Shown here: positions 5,401 through 11,048 of the stretch, piece by piece
Layout of the letters: the number at the start of each line of letters is the position of its first letter
How positions within the stretch are numbered: position 1 is the stretch's first letter
NCBI GenBank assembly: GCA_913041325.1
Contig: CAJWHU010000029.1
Location: 1 to 13,814 of the forward strand
Length of the DNA stretch: 13,814 bases
Origin: an uncultured Fidelibacterota bacterium
GTDB taxonomy: Bacteria; Marinisomatota; Marinisomatia; Marinisomatales; UBA1611
Direction: 5' to 3'
Made by a program: the position numbers and the translations under genes
Notes under the pieces: generated by a model
Database searches by the model: none
What the model was told of the DNA's origin: nothing
The model's input: only the letters and a program-made list of their open reading frames with translations

Positions 5401-8090
5401 TCATCGTCGCAATCACTCTGAGCAGGACCCGTGTTGCCAATTGCCCCGCAATTTGTGAATGTGTATGACGTTGAATTTCTTCCAGAGTTCAATGCGCTTA
5501 AGCTCCAGCTTAGGTCTCCTGTGCCGTCATTGCCAATTATGATATCACGCGATGCTGTATCGCCTACAAAAAGATCAACATCCAAAGGTTCATAGGATAA
5601 TGTGATATTTGGACTAGGAATGTTAACAGTTAGAGAAACTGGAACATCCACAGTGGGCTGTTCATAGTCATTGCTAACTATAGAAACATTTCCCTGGTAA
5701 TCACCACCACCTACATTTGCAGCGTTCAAGGTAAGCTGAATTACCGAAGATTCTCCCGCTGGCGTGAGGCCTGATGATTCTGAAAGTGCCATCCACTGAG
5801 GAGATATATCGATCGTATTTAAAAATGCTTCCATTATAACAAGGGTTTGCGCATCATCGATGAAACCTCCGATTGCTCTGGAATATAGCAGATAATATAA
5901 TCGGTCTGAGTTTTCTAACCCAAATACTCTATGGTAGTCATTATCTGTATTAGTAGCAAACTCATGGCTAAGACCCTCGTTTGCCTCAACGATAAACAAA
6001 TGATTAATTGAGGGGTCTCCAGCGTTGAAAACTCTTTTAACAAAGCCATAAAAGGTTTTTCCATTTATATTTGTCTCCAAGACAGACCCGTTCACTGTGC
6101 CACCATTATCAGCACCATTGTTGCCTGTTATTTCAAAAAAAGGAATATTGTTTATATCCGCTACAAAAAGGAATAGGCCATTATATTTTCTGGTGAAATA
6201 GGAGCCTCCCTGTCCAAGGTTATCATTGCTAACAACCAGGCCGTCAGAATAATTTAGTATTACTCCTGATGGGGTAGACAATTGGTTGCCACCATCATAC
6301 ATGTCATTCCCACCATCTATAATACTGTAGCCATTGACTCCATCCGAAAAAAAGTACATGTCTGGAATATTTGATGTTATAGTTTCAAAATTTTGATCTA
6401 TGTCTTGCAAGATTGATTCTAAATTGCCATCCCTATCTCTATCAATTGTACTAAATGATGTTGCGGCTCTAGTTCCCGTATAGGATATCGCATCGAAGCT
6501 AAAAATATTTTCGGCAGTGGGAATATTCACCATCATTACTTGATCATCAGTCTTTAATACAGGGCTTTGGTTGATTTCCGTTCCAAATGTCTCGCTACTG
6601 GCAATGACCATTGAAGAATTGGAATTGGATAAATTTATCTGCCAATCAAGATCTGCATCGCCCTCATTATAAATAGTTATTCCATGTTGAGATATTTCAC
6701 CAAGATACAACTCGTCCTCTATAGAGTTAGGCGATACAGAAATACTTGGTATGAGGGGTAAAGCGGTTTCCTCAACCCAGCTCGCACCGTATATTGTGGC
6801 ATGGTTTGCATTCCCACTGTGGTCATACAAAATCTCTCCCTCGCCTGCATCTGCCGTCCAATACACCAGGAGTCCATCCTCATCGCCATGGTGACCATTG
6901 AACACATCATTTTGGATTTCATTTTGAGTGCGGGCCACATTCCAAATTGAAACTTGGTCTAAAGTGTAATTACCTGGGTTATCTACGTTTCTATTTCTTC
7001 CAAGCTCAATACGATTCCAATCAGTTTCTACCCATTCTACTGTCTCCACTAAATCACCATTGAAGTATGCCCTGGTTGTTTGCCCATCTGCAACTATGGA
7101 TATATGCCCCCATTCTAATGCCAGTGGCGCTATTGTTATAGCTCCGAGCGCAGATTGCATTCGATAATTATCAGATCCATCACAGTCTAGTTGCCAACCA
7201 TTGTTGGAGCCGTCATGAGTATTAAAAATACTTTTCCACCGATTCTGACTCAAGGTGTTTGCTCTGACCCATAAAGAAACAGTATAGGTGCTCATGTTAC
7301 CACTCCAGTCAAGATGTGTGTAATCATCAACACCATCAAAGCTCAGGACATATTCACCATTGTCAGGGTATACACAGCTACCATCATCGGCTGTTGCATC
7401 CTCATTAAAATTTATGGCAAATGGGTCAGTACAACCAGGCGACAGAGGTTCCAAACCAATACGAAAATAGGGATGGAAGCCATTATCATTTACGTTGGGA
7501 TGTTGACCAGCCACACCATTCTTCATTGTTAAAGGTCCAACTACATGGGGCAATCCAGCATCATTAAAATATTCTATGTAAGAACACCAATCGTCAGATC
7601 CGTCTGAAGGAGACCACTCCAAATAATAGTACTCTCCAGCCTCAAAAGAAAAATACTCAGCAAAGAGGAGGTCATTCCACCCCATGTTACCAAAAGCACC
7701 AGGATTGCCCTCAACACTATGTAAAAGTTCATCAATTGCATAAGAGCTGGAACTTTTAAAAATACGAGCTAAATAATTCTTATCATAGAGCTGGGCATAT
7801 ATACCTAATGATGATATAGTGAAATCTTCATTTGCTATAATATGCAGGCCACGGCCAGAGCCAACTCCACCCCCAGTATAGGTACCAACAAGGCTTGGAG
7901 ATTCAAGTACAATGTATGAATCACGATCATTGCTTGATGGCCTACTTTCACTTCGATTTATTTCATTAGTGTGTAACCTTTCAGGATTAATAGGCTCACT
8001 GCCATCTATATATTTTGGATTGAACTGCTCTGCGTGTAAAAAAAATGGTGCAATCAAAAAAAGTTGGAAGATATTAGCGGTTTTATTCAT
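2433..8090 (-). CDS. Giant secreted multidomain surface protein with LamG, ALK/LTK-type glycine-rich and cadherin-like domains and T9SS C-terminal tail
   Basis: This is an 1885-residue extracellular protein, probably an adhesin or structural surface protein; I see no enzyme motif. Order of parts: signal peptide 1-20 (cleavage after FLHA); unassigned beta-rich region 60-215; GCTDPFAINFNEDATADDGSC at 219-239, with two cysteines likely paired; LamG-like domain about 245-440; two copies of an HYDIN/BACON-like Ig-fold domain (about 448-824 and 827-1209), each split by a large insertion; cadherin-like repeats about 1217-1297, 1302-1402 and 1406-1497, each ending in PVNDxP; a further Ig-like cadherin domain about 1500-1585; unassigned 1586-1690; FN3 about 1693-1782; T9SS-type tail 1798-1885. 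The ATG at 8090 gives a good signal peptide. It follows the ROK kinase gene by 106 nt and ends in its own terminator, so it is probably monocistronic. Domain names are from motif recognition, not a profile search. Confidence 0.92.
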   Translation of the reverse strand: MNKTANIFQLFLIAPFFLHAEQFNPKYIDGSEPINPERLHTNEINRSESRPSSNDRDSYIVLESPSLVGTYTGGGVGSGRGLHIIANEDFTISSLGIYAQLYDKNYLARIFKSSSSYAIDELLHSVEGNPGAFGNMGWNDLLFAEYFSFEAGEYYYLEWSPSDGSDDWCSYIEYFNDAGLPHVVGPLTMKNGVAGQHPNVNDNGFHPYFRIGLEPLSPGCTDPFAINFNEDATADDGSCVYPDNGEYVLSFDGVDDYTHLDWSGNMSTYTVSLWVRANTLSQNRWKSIFNTHDGSNNGWQLDCDGSDNYRMQSALGAITIAPLALEWGHISIVADGQTTRAYFNGDLVETVEWVETDWNRIELGRNRNVDNPGNYTLDQVSIWNVARTQNEIQNDVFNGHHGDEDGLLVYWTADAGEGEILYDHSGNANHATIYGASWVEETALPLIPSISVSPNSIEDELYLGEISQHGITIYNEGDADLDWQINLSNSNSSMVIASSETFGTEINQSPVLKTDDQVMMVNIPTAENIFSFDAISYTGTRAATSFSTIDRDRDGNLESILQDIDQNFETITSNIPDMYFFSDGVNGYSIIDGGNDMYDGGNQLSTPSGVILNYSDGLVVSNDNLGQGGSYFTRKYNGLFLFVADINNIPFFEITGNNGADNGGTVNGSVLETNINGKTFYGFVKRVFNAGDPSINHLFIVEANEGLSHEFATNTDNDYHRVFGLENSDRLYYLLYSRAIGGFIDDAQTLVIMEAFLNTIDISPQWMALSESSGLTPAGESSVIQLTLNAANVGGGDYQGNVSIVSNDYEQPTVDVPVSLTVNIPSPNITLSYEPLDVDLFVGDTASRDIIIGNDGTGDLSWSLSALNSGRNSTSYTFTNCGAIGNTGPAQSDCDDEYIGTTLEGGVTLSGGIQEWSVPQSGLYSIEVFGAQGGGVTNNGIAAGLGSRMSGKFELQAGEVLNILVGQMGVQESNYGGGYAGGGGGGTFVTRLPHNNDESILIIAGGGGGSGSYYQGYDAIVETYNSETGAAGYGGFAGGGQGEGNSGAGFYGNGLFGGHLGSSIAYSYINGGVGGVGYSGGGTGYGGFGGGGSDGYADGGGGGGYSGGRTGANLSGGWGGASFNSSQDQENEPGVNEGHGYVVISLETPSWFSSSTNAGTISVGEYDTLKLHYTAVELEPGEYSSTVNIYSNDPDQAEINLNTSLSVSSDAFLADIPDALVMEDETLSVVLESAYADYEHVFYASSSSEQLSALVEEDTLTLIPAPNWTGSVDIEVQLTLDNNLSATTDFELSVVPVNDKPYAASEVHNIDEDNFLEIYLDAHDGDLLDGEQDDQGLTFTTIEPFTHGSFSIERNTGMLAYAPNTDYFGPDSMSYLLMDDGTTDGEYDGLSDTGYVRINIIPVNDEPVIQEIEDITMEEDTESEVEVIVSDVDNDDITLSATSSEEEVTTQVIDGVIHINPYFNWNGSAFVTVYANDNMGRAVDVEEFSVTILPVNDPPEFADLYSLVGVGVDFDFILHATDVDLDDLEITFDNLLEYPDWIAIDSQPYRLLGNAPEEGYYAIPLLLSDGQVEVRDTFELEARFFQPKITSVSDVPGDEGGKVYLDFEGSFFDQIDVTGQFYTIFRSDTIEAEPTWVNILNGVANGSQSYTYDVSTVTDSTVSGNGITSFKVVASMNSGSYHSEVVAGYSVDNLSPDAPINLSAIVLEDGISISWDPISADDFQYYLLHKSFTNQFLEFTEHLLLDTVYVDFEFEYNTTNYYRVLAVDNSGNYSEYSEIVDAAVLGVDVDPLPEQYALYQNYPNPFNPFTKIQFDLPENTNVTFRIFDISGKIVKTINLGMQGPGRKHFFWDATNQSGETVSAGMYLYMVETDNFTSVKKMLLLK
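2436..2699 (-). other. T9SS type A / FlgD-like C-terminal sorting domain (residues 1798-1885 of the giant protein)
   Basis: The last 88 residues start LYQNYPNPFNPFTKIQFDL, continue with VTFRIFDISGKIV and SAGMYLYMV, and end KKMLLLK. This is the typical C-terminal sorting domain of proteins exported through the Bacteroidetes/FCB type IX secretion system. The known role is outer-membrane translocation followed by tail removal and surface attachment or release. No T9SS machinery gene is in the window. Confidence 0.88.
3600..4442 (-). other. Three tandem cadherin-like repeats (residues 1217-1497 of the giant protein)
   Basis: Three consecutive modules of about 80-100 residues each close with PVNDKPY, PVNDEPV or PVNDPPE. 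They contain features such as NIDEDNFL, TMEEDTES and SDVDNDDITLSA. These acidic linkers between beta-sandwich modules resemble the calcium-dependent junctions of bacterial cadherin-like/VCBS domains. Calcium binding is inferred from family resemblance. Confidence 0.75.
4653..5462 (-). other. ALK/LTK-type glycine-rich domain (residues 877-1146 of the giant protein)
   Basis: The segment begins FTNCGAIGNTGPAQSDC and runs through GIQEWSVPQSGLYSIEVFG and AQGGG, then FELQAGEVLNILVGQMG, GGGGGGTFVTR, ILIIAGGGGGSG, many GGG runs, and closes with GHGYVVI. This order (Cys-Gly start, IQEW-VP-G-Y, GAQGG, G-LN-LVGQ, GGGG-TFV, AGGGGG, GYV-I) is the signature of the glycine-rich domain of the animal receptor kinases ALK and LTK, which also occurs in some bacterial secreted proteins. 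It is not a simple low-complexity tract, because non-Gly residues hold a defined pattern. Function here is unknown; ligand or surface binding is inference. Confidence 0.8.
5811..6620 (-). other. Unrecognised ~260-aa inserted module (about residues 491-760 of the giant protein)
   Basis: This module interrupts the first Ig-fold copy. It has distinctive segments: STIDRDRDGNLES (an Asp-rich DxDxDG loop at 550-555), DMYFFSDGVNGYSI, IDGGNDMYDGGNQL, GQGGSYFTRK, ITGNNGADNGGTVNG, and GFVKRVFNAGDPSINHLFIV. The pattern is not that of any enzyme I recognise. The dense Asp/Gly/Asn loops suggest a metal-stabilised extracellular beta-rich fold, which is inference only. Confidence 0.5.
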
Positions 8091-8130
8091 GATGATTTTT
8101 TTGTTCCAAAAAACGATGTTTAAGAAGTTT

Positions 8131-8160
8131 TATATAAGTTTTGCTTCATAATTTACACAA
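8131..8160 (-). promoter_or_regulatory. Candidate promoter of the giant secreted-protein gene
   Basis: In the 106-nt gap after the ROK kinase gene, the minus strand carries TTGTGT (8155-8160) and TATATA (8131-8136), 18 bases apart and about 40 nt before the ATG. The -35 match is weak and the region is AT-rich, so chance is a real alternative. No convincing intrinsic terminator was seen in this gap. Confidence 0.3.
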
Positions 8161-8196
8161 AATGATAGAATATTATTGTTAACTAAATCACTGTGC

Positions 8197-9144
8197 TCAA
8201 TACTCCCAAACTAGCGAGGCTGCTCCAAGTATACCGGCTTTACCTTGTGGGAGACCGGAGGGTAAAAGTCTTACAGTATTTTTTTGACAATCTAATAACT
8301 GTTCCTCCATCGATATTTTTGCATACTTGAGTAAGCGGGTACCAGCATTGCTAAAACCACCGTAAAAGACAAATGCCTCGGGGCTCAGTATGGCTGCTAC
8401 TTGTGCTAAACCAATGCCCAATTTTAGACCCGTGTATTGGTAGATTTTCCTGGCCGTTTTATTTCCTTTGTCATATTCAGAATCTATTATTGCGCCATTG
8501 ATATTTCCGCTATTGAGCTGATTTAAAAGTAAATCTTGCGGGTCATCTTCTAGAAATTCTAAAATGGTATTTTTTACGCCCGTGGCTGACACATAAGATT
8601 CCAAACATCCACGCTTTCCGCATTTGCACATACGTCCATTTGGATCAATAGACACATGTCCCACCTCCCCAGCAAATCCACTGTAACCATACACAAGAGC
8701 TCCTCCGCTAAAAACACCGCTACCTAGACCTGTTCCTAGCGTTATTTCAACAAAATCATCCATGTCTTTTGCAATGCCGTAGTTTTTTTCACCTAACGCT
8801 GCAGCATTAGCATCATTAGTCACAAATGTCTTTTGATTAAAATAATCTCCAAAGGCTGCTTTAATATCAAAACTTTCCCAATCAAGGTTTGGTGGTGAAT
8901 CAATCATACCTGTATTACGATTCGCGTTAGGCGCACCAATACCGATGCCAATCATTTCCATGGATGAATTTTTCACCAAATATTCATTTATAGATTTATA
9001 TAACCTGCCTATTAGATGATCTACAGATTGCGTGCTGTTTGTAGGTATTTCACCTTGCTGATATATTGCCCCTTTTGCATCAATTAGACCGTAAACAGTA
9101 TTTGTACCGCCTATGTCGACACCTAATGCAACCTTATGATCCAT
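8197..9144 (-). CDS. ROK family sugar kinase (glucokinase-like)
   Basis: This is a cytosolic ATP-dependent hexose kinase of the ROK (repressor/ORF/kinase) family, 315 residues, the usual length. Seen: N-terminal phosphate-binding loop GVDIGGTNT (8-16); TNDANAAALGE (109-119) with the predicted catalytic base Asp111; LGTGLGSG (136-143); the ROK signature with sugar-contacting Glu160 and His163 in GEVGH; and the zinc site CKCGKRGC (Cys173, Cys175, Cys180 with His163). There is no N-terminal helix-turn-helix, so it is a kinase and not a NagC/Xyl-type repressor. Glucose is the likely substrate from the ExGH motif, but N-acetylglucosamine, N-acetylmannosamine, mannose or fructose cannot be excluded. 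The ATG is 6 nt after the stop of the PKD-like membrane protein gene, so it is very probably the last gene of that operon. No defect is seen in its active site. Confidence 0.93.
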   Translation of the reverse strand: MDHKVALGVDIGGTNTVYGLIDAKGAIYQQGEIPTNSTQSVDHLIGRLYKSINEYLVKNSSMEMIGIGIGAPNANRNTGMIDSPPNLDWESFDIKAAFGDYFNQKTFVTNDANAAALGEKNYGIAKDMDDFVEITLGTGLGSGVFSGGALVYGYSGFAGEVGHVSIDPNGRMCKCGKRGCLESYVSATGVKNTILEFLEDDPQDLLLNQLNSGNINGAIIDSEYDKGNKTARKIYQYTGLKLGIGLAQVAAILSPEAFVFYGGFSNAGTRLLKYAKISMEEQLLDCQKNTVRLLPSGLPQGKAGILGAASLVWEY

Positions 9145-9150
9145 GATTTG

Positions 9151-9711
9151 TTAGTTTAGACCCGACCCCTGCCGGACTTTCATATCTATCACTGGGGGCA
9201 TGTTTGGCTCGGGCTCGATTACTACAGTTCTTGTCACAACTGCCTCAGATCCATAATCATCTGAAACAGTTAGTTCGAAGGTATATTCACCAGCCTCAGC
9301 CTCAAAACTTACCTTCCCAGAAAATGGATTGGGTCTAATTTCAACAGGTTCACCTGATATCTGTCTCCAAACATATTGCAGTTCATCACCGACATCTGGA
9401 TCAAAAGAGTTTGTTGCATCTAGAATCATAGGATATGTTTTAGTAAGAGGTGAATTATCATGTTCAATCATGACCCTGATTTTCGAGCGTTCGGCGATCG
9501 CCATTTTTTCTAACAAGTCTATTTTCATGGTTTTTTGGATTGACTTTGACTCATCATATCTGGGCTCTTCAACTGTTTCGGTTACAGCCTCATTTAAAAT
9601 TCTATTCTCATAGTTTTTCCATTGATACAGGAGTAAAACAGATGCCAGAATGACAACTGTAGAAAACAACTTACCTATTTTATCGTTTTCGAAATATGAA
9701 TTGAACATCAT
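9151..9711 (-). CDS. Single-pass membrane protein with PKD-like domain
   Basis: A 186-residue protein I cannot assign to a named gene. Residues 1-13 are polar with Lys. A hydrophobic segment at about 14-30 (LFSTVVILASVLLLYQW) is a signal anchor or single membrane span. A charged linker (31-75, probably helical) precedes a PKD/REJ-like beta-sandwich at about 78-166. Its hallmarks are LDATNSFDPDVGDELQYVW (97-115), QISGEP, and GEYTFELTVSDDYGSEA (141-157). A short Pro-containing tail follows. The likely topology is N-terminus in the cytoplasm with the PKD domain in the periplasm. Two ATGs lie in tandem at 9711 and 9708 and either could be the start. It sits 14 nt after the LPP20-like lipoprotein stop and 6 nt before the ROK kinase, so all are probably one transcript. 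PKD domains are usually protein- or glycan-binding; the partner here is unknown. Confidence 0.82.
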   Translation of the reverse strand: MMFNSYFENDKIGKLFSTVVILASVLLLYQWKNYENRILNEAVTETVEEPRYDESKSIQKTMKIDLLEKMAIAERSKIRVMIEHDNSPLTKTYPMILDATNSFDPDVGDELQYVWRQISGEPVEIRPNPFSGKVSFEAEAGEYTFELTVSDDYGSEAVVTRTVVIEPEPNMPPVIDMKVRQGSGLN

Positions 9712-9725
9712 TAATTAAAATTGTT

Positions 9726-11039
9726 TTAATTTACTTTGAATGCTTTGTCTAGTTCAGCATTTAATTGTTGCACCATTTCATCGTATGCTCTCACCCCCGC
9801 AATTTCTTGCGAGTCAAAATCAGCACCTTTTACATCAGTAAAATTGATATTGAAAAACTCTTTATCTGTTGATATTTCTTTGAACCCAACTGAGGTATTG
9901 CCAAAAGTAAAATATGGAAAATTACTTCCCATTCGTCTAGACTTTTTAATGGTATTTGATTCTATTATAATTTTAATATCAGGGTCATCTGAAACAAACT
10001 CTAACCTATCATTCATATATTTTTTAATAGCAGGTTCTATTATTTTATCTTCCAAAACCTTGTTTAAGTTTTTTTCTGTTGAAACAATAAGGGCACGTGC
10101 CGGTAAAACACGGGCAGTAATAGTATTAACAGTAGGATTAATTTTGATTAAACTATTTTTTGTTGCAAAATTTGAAAATAGCGAATCCACATCAACGCTG
10201 TATTCTATCGATAATGATGAAGCAGTAAAGGGAATCAAAATATCATGTTGAACAATGCCATTTGCATCTGAAAAATAGGTAGATGTACCATCCAAAGTTT
10301 TAATTTTTAATGGTAACCCTCTAATGGGTTTTTTCTGGACTTTATCACGCACCGATATTTTAACATATTTACCTCTATCAATAAATGTTTTGAAGCTGCT
10401 ACTCTCAAGCTCAGCACTAAGAAGTAAACGAGAGTTATAATCTTCTATTTTTCTTTTAATTAAGGAATATAAATTATGTCGCTCATTATTGTAAGGTACC
10501 TCTATAGGCTCATCATGAAAAGGTAAAATCTCTTGCCAGGCTTTTTGAATCAGTGAAAAAGAATTTGCTTCCAAATTGTTATCAGCAAGCCTTATATGCT
10601 CCAAGGCGGAGCTGGTGGCATTACGTCGTAAACGCTTCATAGTCTCTCTGTAGGTAGCTTTATGCATTCTTACATAGAAATAATCACCATTTCTTGTGCT
10701 GTGATGACCGATAAACTCCAAATCAGGAAGTAATAAATCAAACCGAGATTTCATTACTGACTCTATCATGTTTTCGATATTACCATTGAGATCTTTTACA
10801 ATGATTTCCATATCAGAAGTAACATTGATCTTTATCTGAGATGCAACCTCGTTGATAGCAAATGTTTTGGAAACCTCTTTAGGGTCTTTATGATCAGATT
10901 TAGAGGCGTAACCGACACCATGGTAATATTCTTTATCAATAGGCATTACTTCAACCCAGTCTGGAGGACCTAAAAAACACCCATAAGCGTTTAATAAAAA
11001 TGCAACGAAAAGACTAAAATGCATTACTTTTGATTTCAT
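9726..11039 (-). CDS. LPP20-like lipoprotein
   Basis: A 437-residue predicted lipoprotein. The signal peptide ends at Cys21 (LLNAYGC). Residues about 27-135 match the LPP20-type fold: PDWVEVMP, HGVGYASKS, then a long helix (FAINEVASQIKINVTSDMEI) and a terminal strand DYFYVRMHK. A helical region follows (about 140-215), then an Ig-like or carboxypeptidase-regulatory-like beta domain (about 223-305, with IRGLPLKIKT and YFSDANGIVQHD). Last is an alpha/beta domain (about 312-437) I do not recognise, containing ARALIVSTEKNLN and AGVRAYDEMVQQLNAELDKAF. LPP20 domains are found in outer-membrane or periplasmic lipoproteins of poorly defined role and resemble the N-terminal domain of flagellar FlgT. 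The ATG is 9 nt after the caspase-like gene stop, so the two are almost surely co-translated. Function is unknown. Confidence 0.82.
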   Translation of the reverse strand: MKSKVMHFSLFVAFLLNAYGCFLGPPDWVEVMPIDKEYYHGVGYASKSDHKDPKEVSKTFAINEVASQIKINVTSDMEIIVKDLNGNIENMIESVMKSRFDLLLPDLEFIGHHSTRNGDYFYVRMHKATYRETMKRLRRNATSSALEHIRLADNNLEANSFSLIQKAWQEILPFHDEPIEVPYNNERHNLYSLIKRKIEDYNSRLLLSAELESSSFKTFIDRGKYVKISVRDKVQKKPIRGLPLKIKTLDGTSTYFSDANGIVQHDILIPFTASSLSIEYSVDVDSLFSNFATKNSLIKINPTVNTITARVLPARALIVSTEKNLNKVLEDKIIEPAIKKYMNDRLEFVSDDPDIKIIIESNTIKKSRRMGSNFPYFTFGNTSVGFKEISTDKEFFNINFTDVKGADFDSQEIAGVRAYDEMVQQLNAELDKAFKVN

Positions 11040-11048
11040 GATTAGCAG

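Noticed and set aside
8197..9144. ROK-family transcriptional repressor (NagC/XylR type)
   Set aside because: The protein starts directly at the ATP-binding loop with no helix-turn-helix domain and keeps the catalytic Asp and zinc site, so it is a kinase.
9736..10251. A 171-residue open frame on the plus strand
   Set aside because: It lies fully inside the LPP20-like lipoprotein gene on the opposite strand, whose signal peptide and domain pattern are convincing. The plus-strand translation has no recognisable motif or ribosome binding site.
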